The notes under the pieces were generated by a model. It made no database searches. It was given only the letters and a program-made list of their open reading frames with translations, and was not told the DNA's origin. From Candidatus Nomurabacteria bacterium (GTDB lineage Bacteria > Patescibacteriota > Minisyncoccia > Phycocordibacterales > UBA9973), in NCBI GenBank assembly GCA_026395895.1, contig JAPLXV010000011.1, positions 1 to 50,836 of the forward strand: DNA of 50,836 nucleotides, written 5' to 3'. The translations under genes were made by a program, and so were the position numbers. Numbering within the stretch: the first letter of the stretch is position 1; every line of letters starts with the position of its first letter. Shown here piece by piece: positions 8,213-16,655 of this stretch.

Positions 8213-8487
8213 CGGGCATTTCCGCTAGGGTGTCCATGACTAAAGGACGAGTGCCGCCCAGCTGATGCAATACTAAAATCTAAAGGCGAAAGCCAAACAC
8301 AACAAACACGGATATGAATAAAGTAGAGTGGGGATGGCGAGGGCAGACTCCGACTTTGGTCGGAGAGCCCGACCCGGGGAGAGGAAACTTCCTCTCCCCA
8401 AGAAGTATGGGAACGGCTCATTTCTTGGTATTTGAGCCGTTCCCATACCTAGCATCTAGGCACTCGTAGCCCTAGCGGAAATGCCCG
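8213..8487 (+). ncRNA. Unidentified structured RNA or palindromic element with pseudoknot
   Basis: An 18-bp perfect inverted repeat closes the element (8213-8230 with 8470-8487). The same helix continues as ACGAGTGCC (8247-8255) with 8459-8467, bulging out a GTCC...GGAC hairpin. Inside are a GGC-GAAA-GCC tetraloop (about 8284), CTCCGAC/GTCGGAG, a 10-bp GGGGAGAGGA/TCCTCTCCCC hairpin, and a 16-bp perfect hairpin 8405-8420/8433-8448. The loop of that hairpin (TTCTTGG, 8422-8428) is complementary to the seven bases just upstream (CCAAGAA, 8398-8404), forming a potential pseudoknot. The GAAA tetraloop favours plus-strand transcription. It lacks RNase P, tmRNA and SRP signatures. A mobile palindromic cassette is the alternative. 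Confidence 0.6.
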
Positions 8488-8508
8488 AAGATCCGCTATG
8501 AGGAAAAG

Positions 8509-9582
8509 TCAAGCATTTCGGTAGATTGTTTTGTGCTTCAACATCATCCAAATGATATTGACCATGTGTCTTTTGAGACAAACCAATGCTTGGTTCTTGC
8601 TCTTCCCCTCACTAATCTTTTTCTTGAAATATGTTCGAGCTTTGTCATTTCCCATTCTCGATATTTGTGACAGTGCCATTCTGTGAAATGCGCAATTCAG
8701 TCTTCTGTTTCCGCTTCGTGATTTAACATGACGATTTTTCTTGCCACTAGATCTTTCTCTTGGCGAACAGCCTGCATATTTAGAGAGTGCCCCGGGTGAA
8801 GTGAATCTGTTAATATCGCTAATCTCTCCGATGATGGTGCTTGCCACTACGAGTCCGCACCCACTTGCAGTCTGAATGGTGTAGCCACCAGCATCAAGCA
8901 GTATTTGCATATCTTTTTCTAATTCGTTCACTTCGTAATGAATATCAATCATTCTTCGTACTTTTCGTTTCAATGTTTTCAAGAGAAAAGTATCACACTT
9001 TGGTTTAGAAAGAGACCAGTATTTTAATGCTTTCAGTGTAAATGGATTTTTGTATTTTGTTTGATATTCCGTATTGTATATTCGATACAGAAGCATGTGC
9101 ACTTGATTCTTGAGCCGTGCTCTCTCAAGCACCAAATCTTCTCTGTCAATCGATATTTCCTTTAATTGCTTGGCTTTTTCACTTTCCTGCGATATTGTAT
9201 ATGCAAGGAGGCTGTCGATGGAATTCATCATGACTTTTGCCACCCCAAACGCATCCAGGGAATCGCTTTTCTCTGGATGCGTTGCATTTTGTCTCTGTCT
9301 GTCCACCAAAATACTCGGCACATGATATACCGGGTATTTTTCGTACAAGTATTCCGCTAAGCGCTCTCCATATCCTCGGACATCTTCGAGGCCAATGTAG
9401 GGTGAAAGAACACCACTGTGTTCTTTCACTTTCTCTTCCAATATTTTAAAATCATTCTTGTAATTACCGACCGTGATCTCAAAGAGCTTCTCTCCGTATG
9501 GAGAGACTCCGACTGCGGTATGGGTATCCTTGTGGACATCAATACCGACAAACAAGGTTCTCTGTTTTTCTTGTGTTGTCAT
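8509..9582 (-). CDS. IS110-family DEDD transposase
   Basis: 357 aa, full length. The RuvC-like DEDD domain starts FVGIDVHKDTHTAVGV (first Asp). It continues with YIGLEDVRGYGERLAEYL (Glu) and ATHPEKSDSLDAFGVAKV (paired Asp). A coiled-coil middle is followed by the transposase_20 region (DAGGYTIQTASGCGLVVAST, then GALSKYAGCSPRERSSGKKN) and HVKSRSGNRRLNCA, which carries the conserved catalytic Ser. IS110 enzymes recombine DNA guided by a bridge RNA encoded in the element's non-coding end. The frame is intact, so it may be active. Confidence 0.95.
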   Translation of the reverse strand: MTTQEKQRTLFVGIDVHKDTHTAVGVSPYGEKLFEITVGNYKNDFKILEEKVKEHSGVLSPYIGLEDVRGYGERLAEYLYEKYPVYHVPSILVDRQRQNATHPEKSDSLDAFGVAKVMMNSIDSLLAYTISQESEKAKQLKEISIDREDLVLERARLKNQVHMLLYRIYNTEYQTKYKNPFTLKALKYWSLSKPKCDTFLLKTLKRKVRRMIDIHYEVNELEKDMQILLDAGGYTIQTASGCGLVVASTIIGEISDINRFTSPGALSKYAGCSPRERSSGKKNRHVKSRSGNRRLNCAFHRMALSQISRMGNDKARTYFKKKISEGKSKNQALVCLKRHMVNIIWMMLKHKTIYRNA

Positions 9583-9639
9583 ATTTCTCTGTTAAAACTT
9601 GTAATCTCACTTTCGAGGGTGAGTGTGCAAGTCGGCTGA

Positions 9640-9855
9640 ATCGCCAGTATGCGAGAGTCATGTTCCTTTCGGAGCGACTATCCGCTATCTGCTCATTGCC
9701 GTGCACAGAAGAGATGTGGAGCAATCCTCTGGTGGTCGTTTTCTGACCGAAGTCAAAGCGACAGCGAATGCCAATGCAATGCCACATCTCTTCTCTACAC
9801 TCTAATACAAGAGAGTATTCTCTCATACTGGCTAATGCCGAGGGTGCAACCCTTA
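9640..9855 (-). ncRNA. Candidate bridge RNA of the IS110 element
   Basis: The non-coding DNA 5' of the transposase folds strongly. AGAAGAGATGTGG (9707-9719) pairs perfectly with CCACATCTCTTCT (9782-9794), enclosing a GGTC/GACC hairpin. GAGAG-TATT-CTCTC sits at 9812-9825 and AGGGT-GCA-ACCCT at 9841-9853. IS110-group elements such as IS621 encode their bridge RNA in exactly this position, upstream of the transposase and on the same strand. The location and structure fit. The guide loops and RNA ends are not determined. Short ORFs here are spurious. Confidence 0.5.
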
Positions 9856-9883
9856 ACTTTGCGTAATCACTAAAATATAAATA

Positions 9884-9892
9884 TGGTATAAT
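9884..9892 (+). promoter_or_regulatory. Possible extended -10 promoter toward recG
   Basis: TGGTATAAT is an extended -10 element (TG-N-TATAAT) facing recG, with no good -35. Transcription from here would cross the right inverted repeat before reaching recG. Confidence 0.35.
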
Positions 9893-9931
9893 TTGCCCGA
9901 GACAATATTTTGAATTTTGATTTTGAGTTTT

Positions 9932-10136
9932 CTCCTGCGGGCAAAATTTGAAATCTCGCCAAAAAACCAAAGCCGAGGAAAATGGAAATCCTAATCCCCA
10001 AAATATTTGTTTCCATTTTCCGAGTCCGTTTTGAATTAGCACATTAGTCGAGCGTAGTGGAAATATTAAAATACATTAGCTTTAATCATTTGGATTCAGC
10101 TCGAAATAGTTTCGAACTTTGTCCAACATACACCGC
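9932..10136. repeat. Right copy of the long inverted repeat bounding the island
   Basis: This is the reverse complement of 1125-1384, lacking that copy's two small insertions. It ends at 10136, exactly one base before the recG ATG at 10137, and contains the alternative TTG start (10119). It probably is the native recG upstream region, with the left copy arising by an inverted duplication during island arrival. Confidence 0.92.
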
Positions 10137-12320
10137 ATGGGATTAGCTGACAGACTGGAAACAAAATTTCGTTTGGATGTAAATCAAAAAAAAGCTTTAA
10201 ACAAGTTAAATCTTTTTTCTGTGCATGATTTACTTTTTCACTTCCCTGTTCGATATAGCGATATGAGTGAAGTAAAACAAATAGCAGAATTGGTTGTCGG
10301 AGAAATAGCGACAGTCTGTGGAAAAATTTCAAAATTAAAAACTAAAAAAGGATTCCGTTCCAAAATCCCGATGGGCGAAGCAGAAATACAAGATCTATCA
10401 GGAAAAATAAAAATCACTTGGTTTTATCAGGCATATTTGGCAAAAATGATTCACGAAGGTGATAATATCAAACTTACTGGAAAAGTAACAGAGAGTAAAT
10501 ATGGCAGATATTTGGCAAACCCAGAATTTGAAAAAATTACAGAGATAGATTCTCCTGATAGTTTATTTAAGAAAAATGGCTCCGAAAACACTGGTTTTTC
10601 GTATCCTGTCTATCATGAAACCAGAGGCATAACTTCCAAATGGTTTTATCATGCCATAGAGAAAATATTAAGAGAAAAAACTTTAGATAATATAGAAGAT
10701 TATATTCCAGAAGATATTTTGAAAAAATATAATTTACCGACACTCAAAACATCTTTAATTTGGATTCATAAACCAAAAAATGCACGCGACGCAGAATCTG
10801 CCAGAAAAAGATTTGCTTTTGAAGAAGTTTTTTGTATTCAGCTAGAACGCCAGCATGACAAATTTGAATATAAAAAAAATAAATCTTTCCAAATTAAAAC
10901 AGAAAAAAAAGAAACTGAAGAATTTGTAAAACGTTTTCCTTTCACCCCGACTAATTCTCAAAAAAAATCTATCCAAACTATTTTAGAAGATATGGGAAAA
11001 AGTTTTCCAATGTCTAGATTGCTTGAAGGTGATGTCGGAAGCGGAAAAACTGCCGTAGCTGCCACTGCCGCATATACAGTGATAAACTCGGGGAAGGGCC
11101 GGCCTTCTCCAAAATCCGGAGAAAGTCGGCCCTTCCCCCTTAACCTACAAGTCGCTTATATGGCTCCAACTGAAATCCTAGCTGCTCAACATTTTGAGTC
11201 TTTTATACAGTATTTTAAACACTTACCAATCAATATAGGGCTCATTACTGGCTCTGGTTGTCGTAAATTCCCCTCTAAAGTGAATCCTGCTGGCTGGACC
11301 GACATTTCTCGCTCCCAACTTTTAAAATGGACAGCAGAGGGAATTATACCGATTCTGATAGGTACCCATGCTCTCATTCAAAAATCTGTAAAATTTAAAA
11401 ATTTGGCATTTGTGGTAATAGATGAACAACACAGATTTGGAACAGCTCAAAGAAGAAAATTAGTCCGCAAAGACAACATCGCTCCCCACTTACTTTCGAT
11501 GACAGCTACACCCATCCCTCGCACCCTTGCTCTCACCATTTACGGGGACTTAGATTTATCATTACTGGATGAAATGCCAGCCGGAAGAAAACAAATCATT
11601 ACGGAAATTATTACTCCAACCAAACGCGATGAAACTTATGAAAAAATCCGAGCAGAATTAAAAAATGGCAGACAACTTTATGTCATTTGCCCGAGAATCG
11701 AAGAGCCTGACCCAGCAAAAGAAATGGCTGTACAAGCTAAGTCAGCTATAGCTGAAGCCAAGCGTTTGAAAAAAGAAGTTTTTCGAGAATATGAAATCGG
11801 AGTACTTCATTCAAAAATGAGCAAAGAGAAAAAAGAAACAGTGATGAAAGATTTTGTAGATGGAAAAATAAATATTTTGTGTGCAACATCTGTGGTGGAA
11901 GTTGGAGTAAACGTTCAAAATGCAACTATCATCATTATTGAGGGAGCAGAAAGATTTGGTCTAGCCCAACTGCATCAACTCCGTGGGCGAGTAATTAGAA
12001 GTAATCATCAAGCATATTGTTATGTTTTTGCGGATGCTAAATCTCAAAAAACAACCGATAGGTTAAAAGCATTAAAAACTGCCAAAAATGGTTTTGAGTT
12101 AGCAGAATTAGATTTAACTCTACGTGGTTCTGGTGAACTCGGAGGCACAAAGCAATGGGGCATCTCAGACCTTGGGATGGAAGCAATAAAAAATATAAAA
12201 ATGGTAGAAGCCGCCCGCGCCGAAGCTATCCGCCTAATTTCCGAAGACCCTGAACTTAAAAAATATCCCCTATTAAAAAATAAAGTAAAAGAAAAAGCTG
12301 GAGAATTCCACTTCGAGTAA
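10137..12320 (+). CDS. recG: ATP-dependent DNA helicase RecG
   Basis: 727 aa from the ATG at 10137; a TTG at 10119 would add six residues encoded in the inverted repeat. RecG reverses stalled forks and processes branched DNA. The N-terminal wedge/OB domain contains FHFPVRYSDMSEV. Helicase motifs are LLEGDVGSGKTAVAA (Walker A), VVIDEQHRFG (DExH), MTATPIPRTLAL (motif III), TSVVEVGVNVQNAT and QLHQLRGRVIRS. TLRGSGELGGTKQWG is the RecG hook region. A 16-17-residue insertion (GRPSPKSGESRPFPLNL) between INSGK and QVAYMAPTE is encoded by a palindrome. The GR-G-R motif VI reads RGRVIRS instead of RGRVGRG. Confidence 0.95.
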   Translation: MGLADRLETKFRLDVNQKKALNKLNLFSVHDLLFHFPVRYSDMSEVKQIAELVVGEIATVCGKISKLKTKKGFRSKIPMGEAEIQDLSGKIKITWFYQAYLAKMIHEGDNIKLTGKVTESKYGRYLANPEFEKITEIDSPDSLFKKNGSENTGFSYPVYHETRGITSKWFYHAIEKILREKTLDNIEDYIPEDILKKYNLPTLKTSLIWIHKPKNARDAESARKRFAFEEVFCIQLERQHDKFEYKKNKSFQIKTEKKETEEFVKRFPFTPTNSQKKSIQTILEDMGKSFPMSRLLEGDVGSGKTAVAATAAYTVINSGKGRPSPKSGESRPFPLNLQVAYMAPTEILAAQHFESFIQYFKHLPINIGLITGSGCRKFPSKVNPAGWTDISRSQLLKWTAEGIIPILIGTHALIQKSVKFKNLAFVVIDEQHRFGTAQRRKLVRKDNIAPHLLSMTATPIPRTLALTIYGDLDLSLLDEMPAGRKQIITEIITPTKRDETYEKIRAELKNGRQLYVICPRIEEPDPAKEMAVQAKSAIAEAKRLKKEVFREYEIGVLHSKMSKEKKETVMKDFVDGKINILCATSVVEVGVNVQNATIIIIEGAERFGLAQLHQLRGRVIRSNHQAYCYVFADAKSQKTTDRLKALKTAKNGFELAELDLTLRGSGELGGTKQWGISDLGMEAIKNIKMVEAARAEAIRLISEDPELKKYPLLKNKVKEKAGEFHFE
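11090..11138. repeat. Palindromic element inserted in frame in recG
   Basis: GGGGAAGGGCC (11090-11100) pairs with 11128-11138, and CTTCTCC (11104-11110) with GGAGAAAG just beyond a 7-nt loop. Translated in the recG frame it gives a Pro/Ser/Gly-rich loop absent from E. coli RecG at this position, directly after the Walker A helix. The reading frame is preserved. Confidence 0.8.
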
Positions 12321-12376
12321 AAAATTGTTAAAATAAAGACTTATCACTTTTACACACCTGTAGAATATGATAAGAT

Positions 12377-12862
12377 ATGATAATGAACTTTAAACCAACA
12401 ATTGGGGATCTTTTAATAGCAACTTTATTAAGTCATAGGAGTACTAAAAGTTTTTATTCCATATTAAGGAAAAGAGAATTTGAAAGATATAAAAAAGAAA
12501 GTATTTCAGTAGCTCTTTCTCGTTTAAAAAAGAATGGATATCTAGAAAAAAATAAAAATGTTTGGTCATTAACTAAAAAAGGTATCTCACGTAGCAAAAA
12601 AAATTATTTAACCTCTTATATTTCTTCTCCCTTTAAAGAAAACTCCCCAGTTAATACTATAATCTCTTTTGATATTCCAGGACCACATAGATCTACTAGA
12701 GACTGGCTAAGAAATCAAATAAAAATTTTTAACTACAAAATGTTGCAACAAAGTCTTTGGATAGGTCCTGGCCCATTACCCTCTTTATTTTTAAAAAGAC
12801 TTGAAGAATTCAAGATACGAAAAAACATAAAAATATTCTCCATAAAGAAAAAAGAAATTTAA
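12377..12862 (+). CDS. Winged-helix protein with PaaX/Cas2-like C-terminal domain
   Basis: 161 aa. The N-terminal half looks like a winged helix (KESISVALSRLKKNGYLEKN, then WSLTKKGISRSKK). The C-terminal half (IISFDIPGPHRSTRDWLRNQ, then KMLQQSLWIGPGPLPSLFLK) has the beta-alpha-beta pattern of the Cas2-like ferredoxin fold found in PaaX repressors. No CRISPR array or other cas gene is in the window, so a transcriptional regulator is likelier than a CRISPR component. CTTATCA...TGATAAG dyads lie upstream of the start (about 12340-12370), a possible autoregulatory operator. M3 (12383) is an alternative start. Confidence 0.75.
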   Translation: MIMNFKPTIGDLLIATLLSHRSTKSFYSILRKREFERYKKESISVALSRLKKNGYLEKNKNVWSLTKKGISRSKKNYLTSYISSPFKENSPVNTIISFDIPGPHRSTRDWLRNQIKIFNYKMLQQSLWIGPGPLPSLFLKRLEEFKIRKNIKIFSIKKKEI

Positions 12863-12921
12863 CTCTTGATTATCAGTTTTCAACACCTGTGTAAAAATGA
12901 TAATGTGTTAAATTAACTATT

Positions 12922-14532
12922 TTATTTTTCTTCAATCAATCCTAATTTAATTAACCTTGAACGAATACCGCCGACTTGACGACCGGACAAGGCTGAAATG
13001 TTTCTTATAGATTTCCCACTTTTAAATTGTGACACAATTTCTTTTTCTTCTTCCTCTGTCCATTTTTTATAGGCATTTTGATGTTTGATGCGGATTTCTG
13101 CTAAACGACTTCCTGCCCCGCTTGGAGGCAAAGCCTCCAAGCGGGGCATTTTTTCTTCTTTCTCTTTTTTCTCTTTCCATTCACCACCTAAGGCAAGCAC
13201 AAAATTTTTATGCATTTTTTTTATTTCTTCTTCACTAATATTGCCAAAAGTTTTCTGCGCTTCTTTTGATTCATTTTGAAAAACACTGTCCTGTCTTAAA
13301 ATTTGCGGATGCACTTTGAGCGCATGTTCGTTGCATCCCAAAAGATACAATCCATCAAGTCGTCTTACGCGCGAAAGAGCAACGTAACCTTGTCCATATT
13401 CAAATACAGAAGACAAATCCATCACTGCAGCATCCATGCTCATTCCCTGACTTTTATGCACAGTCATCGCCCAAGCAAGACGAAGAGGAATCTGAGTAAT
13501 CTTCGCTTTGATCTTGCCGTTTTCTTCAATCGTCCAATCCATCGGGGTAATCACTATGTTTCTGCCATTTTTAGTCTTAATAATCGGATGTTTCGAAAAA
13601 GATTCAAAGTCTACTATTGTGCCAAGAGTGCCATTTACAAAGTGTTCTTTTTGATTATTTTTGGTACACATCACCACTGCTCCCTTTTTCAAAGTTAAAA
13701 TTTCAGGGGACAAACATCCTTTCTTAAGAGCAGTAACTAAAGGAATTGAACCAGTTGATTCCATATCAAATTTAAAACTTTCTCCTTTTATCTCTAAAAG
13801 TCTTTCATTGTTTACTCTATCTACATCTAAATTATGTGAGAAAAGTTTTGTAATATTTTCTGGAAATTTGTTCTGTTCAACATAACGAGATTTAATTTTA
13901 TCTTGGTGTTTATCTGACACAGCATCATGCCGTATTGCTAGTAAAAGTTCTAAAAAGCTTGCATCATCTTGACGATACTGTTCGCTGATATAACACACAA
14001 CTGGAGACAAACGTTTCCAAGCACTGGACTCATAAGCGAAACGTCCTTGTTTTTCTCCCAATAAACTTTCTTGTTTTTGTCCTATGTTATTTTTTTCAAT
14101 AGGTGGAAGTTGGAAAAAATCTCCAACCAATATCACTTGCATTCCGCCAAATGGTTCACTATTTTGTTTTATTTCTCGGCACACAGCATCCACCATAGAA
14201 AGTGTTTCTGCCCGAAGCATTGATATCTCGTCAATTATCAAAACTTTTGTCTTACGCACACGACGACAAACATATTCACTGCTCGCTATTCTATCTAAAT
14301 CATATTTGTTTAAAGTTTCTTTAATACCAATACCACTCCAAGAATGTATCGTCATGCCATTAACGTGCGTCGCAGCGATACCCGTGCTAGCAGTAATAGC
14401 ATGATTTATTTCATGTTCTCGCAAATAAGACACATATCTATTTATAGTATAAGTTTTACCAGCCCCCGGTTCTCCAGTAAGAAAAACATTCGCACCGGTC
14501 TTCATTATCCGTAACGCTTCATTTTGAGTCAT
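12922..14532 (-). CDS. PIF1-like SF1 DNA helicase
   Basis: 536 aa. Walker A FLTGEPGAGKTYTI and ITASTGIAATHVNGMTIHSW are the PIF1 Ia region. VLIIDEISML is the Walker B, and ILVGDFFQLPPI is motif III. RLAWAMTVHKSQGMSMDAAV and YVALSRVRRLDGLYLL are motifs V and VI. The C-terminus has a small HTH-like basic region (KWTEEEEKEIVSQFKSGKS, Myb/GcrA-like). Between helicase core and tail lies a 35-bp in-frame palindrome. PIF1 helicases unwind G-quadruplexes and R-loops and help fork progression. It is downstream of tRNA-Ile on the same strand. Confidence 0.92.
   Translation of the reverse strand: MTQNEALRIMKTGANVFLTGEPGAGKTYTINRYVSYLREHEINHAITASTGIAATHVNGMTIHSWSGIGIKETLNKYDLDRIASSEYVCRRVRKTKVLIIDEISMLRAETLSMVDAVCREIKQNSEPFGGMQVILVGDFFQLPPIEKNNIGQKQESLLGEKQGRFAYESSAWKRLSPVVCYISEQYRQDDASFLELLLAIRHDAVSDKHQDKIKSRYVEQNKFPENITKLFSHNLDVDRVNNERLLEIKGESFKFDMESTGSIPLVTALKKGCLSPEILTLKKGAVVMCTKNNQKEHFVNGTLGTIVDFESFSKHPIIKTKNGRNIVITPMDWTIEENGKIKAKITQIPLRLAWAMTVHKSQGMSMDAAVMDLSSVFEYGQGYVALSRVRRLDGLYLLGCNEHALKVHPQILRQDSVFQNESKEAQKTFGNISEEEIKKMHKNFVLALGGEWKEKKEKEEKMPRLEALPPSGAGSRLAEIRIKHQNAYKKWTEEEEKEIVSQFKSGKSIRNISALSGRQVGGIRSRLIKLGLIEEK
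13114..13148. repeat. Perfect palindrome inside the PIF1-like gene
   Basis: TGCCCCGCTTGGAGGC (13114-13129) and its exact complement (13133-13148) flank a 3-nt loop. It is translated in frame as part of MPRLEALPPSGAG, in the linker between the helicase core and the C-terminal HTH-like tail. Same behaviour as the recG palindrome. Confidence 0.85.
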
Positions 14533-14572
14533 TAATTTATTATAATATAAATATTATAATTTCTAAAATTTG

Positions 14573-14646
14573 TCCGCCCTCTACGATTCGAACGTAGGAC
14601 CCTCTAGGTATAAGCTAGATGCTCTAACCAACTGAGCTAAGGGCGG
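14573..14646 (-). tRNA. tRNA-Ile, anticodon UAU
   Basis: A complete cloverleaf. Acceptor CCGCCCT pairs with AGGGCGG, D arm GCTC/GAGC, anticodon stem TCTAG/CTAGA with loop CTTATAC (bases 34-36 TAT), and T arm CTACG-TTCGAAT-CGTAG. The discriminator is A and CCA is not encoded. Anticodon UAU reads AUA directly. Most bacteria read AUA with a CAU-anticodon tRNA modified to lysidine by TilS, so a UAU isoacceptor is unusual. AUA is common in this window's genes. Confidence 0.95.
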
Positions 14647-14691
14647 ATATAAATACATTATATTATTTCGCCAATAAAAACAAATTGATTT

Positions 14692-16614
14692 CTAACTTTT
14701 TATCTCCAATTTCGCTTCTTCTGTTTTCTTTGGCAGAATTCCATTAGCGATTATTATTTTGTTGTATTCTTCTTGTTCCAAAGTTTCAACCTCTATGAGT
14801 CTTTTGGCAATAGCCTCCAGTGCTTTTTTGTGTTCCTTCAAAACTTTTTCAGCAGATTTTATGCCATCATTTATAATTCTAGAAACTTCCGCATCAACTT
14901 TAGTGAAAACTGTTTCTGAAAATCCTTCTTCTCTAACCTCACCCCAAGCTAATTTACCACCTTCCCCTACCAAAGCAATCGGGCCAATTAAATCGGACAT
15001 TCCCCATCGAGTGACCATAGCTTTAGCTAAATTGGTAGCTACTTGTAAATCGCTTGATGGCCCAGTAGTAATATCACCAAAAATCATTTTTTCGGCAACG
15101 TATCCACCCAGAGACATAGCTATGTCATCTATAAATTCTTTTTTGGATTGAAGTCGTCTTTCTTCCAAAGGTAATTTCAAAGTGTATCCTCCAGCAGTTC
15201 CCCGAGCAATAATCGAAACTTTGTGAACTGGATCGGCATAAGGAAGCACAGATGCGACGAGGGCATGTCCGGCTTCGTGATAGGCAGTAATTTCTTTTTC
15301 CTTTTTAGAAAGCAAATGACTTTTTCTTTCCGGCCCGAGCATCACTTTTTCAATAGCTCGAATCAAATCAAATTGAAAAACTTTTTTGCGATTTTCTCGT
15401 GCTGCTAAAATTGCTCCTTCGTTCATTAAAGAATACAAATCAGCGCCAGAAAATCCGGGTGTTCTTTCTGCAATTAATTTTAAGTTAACATCTTCCGCTA
15501 GAGGTTTTAATCGCGCATGAATATCTAAAATTTCTTCGCGGTCTATTCTATCTGGTAAATCAAGCAAAACTTTTCTATCAAATCGTCCTGGACGAATAAG
15601 GGCTGGATCAAGCACATCTGGTCTGTTGGTAGCGGCCATCACAATTACTTTTTCATTCGGCTCAAAACCATCCATTTCCACAAGAATTTGGTTTAGTGTT
15701 TGTTCGCGTTCCTCATTACCTCCACCAAATCCACCTCCGCGAGTTCGCCCAATGGCATCAATTTCATCCATAAAGATAATAGCTGGAGCAGCTTTTTTAG
15801 CCATTTTAAAGAGGTCTCGAACACGAGAAGCTCCAACACCCACAAACATTTCTACGAATTCAGAGCCAGATAAATGAAAGAATGGCACACCTGCTTCCCC
15901 TGCTACCGCTCGTGCCAATAATGTTTTTCCTGTACCCGGAGCACCGGTCAAAATTACTCCTTTTGGAATTCTGGCTCCGATATCTAAAAACTTTTTTGGA
16001 TTTTTTAAAAAATCAACAATTTCTTTTAATTCTTCTTTGGCTTCTTTACATCCAGCCACATCTTTGAAAGTTACTTTATTATTCTTATCATTCGGATCAG
16101 TAATACGGGCCTTTGATTGACCAAAGGTAAATGCTTGCATCCCTGCTCCTTTCACTTGACGTGAAAGAAACCAAATAAAAAATAAAATAAAAATAATAGG
16201 CAAAAGAAAAGGTAATAAATTCATAAGCCAATACCCAAAACCGCTTTCATTTTTTATTTCTATGTTTGTTAGAGCTAAGGTCTCTGGTTTTACTCCATAA
16301 TTAAAAAGAGTTTGAGAAAGAGAGGATTCTGTTTCTTTTTTGGAAGTTTTTATTGTTTCATCTTTATAAGTAATTGTCAGTTTTTCTCCTTCAACTACAA
16401 TACCTTTAACTTCACCAGCCGTAACACTTTTTGCCAAATCGGAAATAGAAATTTCTGATGTACTAGTGGAAGGATTGGATATCATCAAATAAAGAGCCGT
16501 TAGGGTCATAAAAATCAAAATAGCCCCAAGCATACTGCCTGAAAACTTTGGGTTTTCTTTGACTTTTTTACCTTTATTTTTAAGTTCTTTTTGATTTAAA
16601 AAATTAAAATCCAT
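14692..16614 (-). CDS. ftsH: ATP-dependent zinc metalloprotease FtsH
   Basis: 640 aa, typical length. Two N-terminal membrane segments (about residues 29-47 and 128-152) flank an extracytoplasmic domain. The AAA module has Walker A GAPGTGKT, Walker [12 protein letters not shown], the pore-loop [10 protein letters not shown] and [23 protein letters not shown]. The M41 protease has [12 protein letters not shown] (HExxH zinc ligands) and a downstream [15 protein letters not shown] region with the third ligand Asp. It degrades membrane and tmRNA-tagged proteins. It lies directly downstream of smpB and ssrA, a functionally sensible grouping. Confidence 0.98.
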   Translation of the reverse strand: MDFNFLNQKELKNKGKKVKENPKFSGSMLGAILIFMTLTALYLMISNPSTSTSEISISDLAKSVTAGEVKGIVVEGEKLTITYKDETIKTSKKETESSLSQTLFNYGVKPETLALTNIEIKNESGFGYWLMNLLPFLLPIIFILFFIWFLSRQVKGAGMQAFTFGQSKARITDPNDKNNKVTFKDVAGCKEAKEELKEIVDFLKNPKKFLDIGARIPKGVILTGAPGTGKTLLARAVAGEAGVPFFHLSGSEFVEMFVGVGASRVRDLFKMAKKAAPAIIFMDEIDAIGRTRGGGFGGGNEEREQTLNQILVEMDGFEPNEKVIVMAATNRPDVLDPALIRPGRFDRKVLLDLPDRIDREEILDIHARLKPLAEDVNLKLIAERTPGFSGADLYSLMNEGAILAARENRKKVFQFDLIRAIEKVMLGPERKSHLLSKKEKEITAYHEAGHALVASVLPYADPVHKVSIIARGTAGGYTLKLPLEERRLQSKKEFIDDIAMSLGGYVAEKMIFGDITTGPSSDLQVATNLAKAMVTRWGMSDLIGPIALVGEGGKLAWGEVREEGFSETVFTKVDAEVSRIINDGIKSAEKVLKEHKKALEAIAKRLIEVETLEQEEYNKIIIANGILPKKTEEAKLEIKS

Positions 16615-16655
16615 GATTCATTATCATAGCACAAAAAGACTAAAAATAAAATCAG

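Larger units (their letters stand above)
8509..9860 (-). mobile_element. IS110-type insertion element, ends not resolved
   Basis: The element consists of the transposase plus its structured 5' non-coding end. IS110 elements lack terminal inverted repeats, so the boundaries cannot be fixed by eye. Coordinates are the minimum from the transposase stop to the end of the structured upstream region. The 18-bp-closed structured element at 8213-8487 lies immediately beyond the 3' end and may or may not belong to it. Confidence 0.5.

Noticed and set aside
8122-8455. Minus-strand ORFs (60-99 aa) across the structured element
   Set aside because: They lie on perfect inverted repeats, lack family resemblance and have improbable composition; the DNA is better explained as structured RNA or palindrome.
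8213-8487. RNase P RNA, tmRNA or SRP RNA identity for the structured element
   Set aside because: No GAGGAAAGTCC/ACAGAA signature of RNase P, no SRP tetraloop region, and a real tmRNA is at 16656-17055.
8213-8487. Retron msr-msd RNA
   Set aside because: Terminal inverted repeats would fit, but there is no reverse transcriptase gene in the window.
9498-10042. Several ORFs on both strands upstream of the IS110 transposase
   Set aside because: They overlap hairpins and the right inverted repeat, share no known domain and are typical of shadows in a GC-richer non-coding end.
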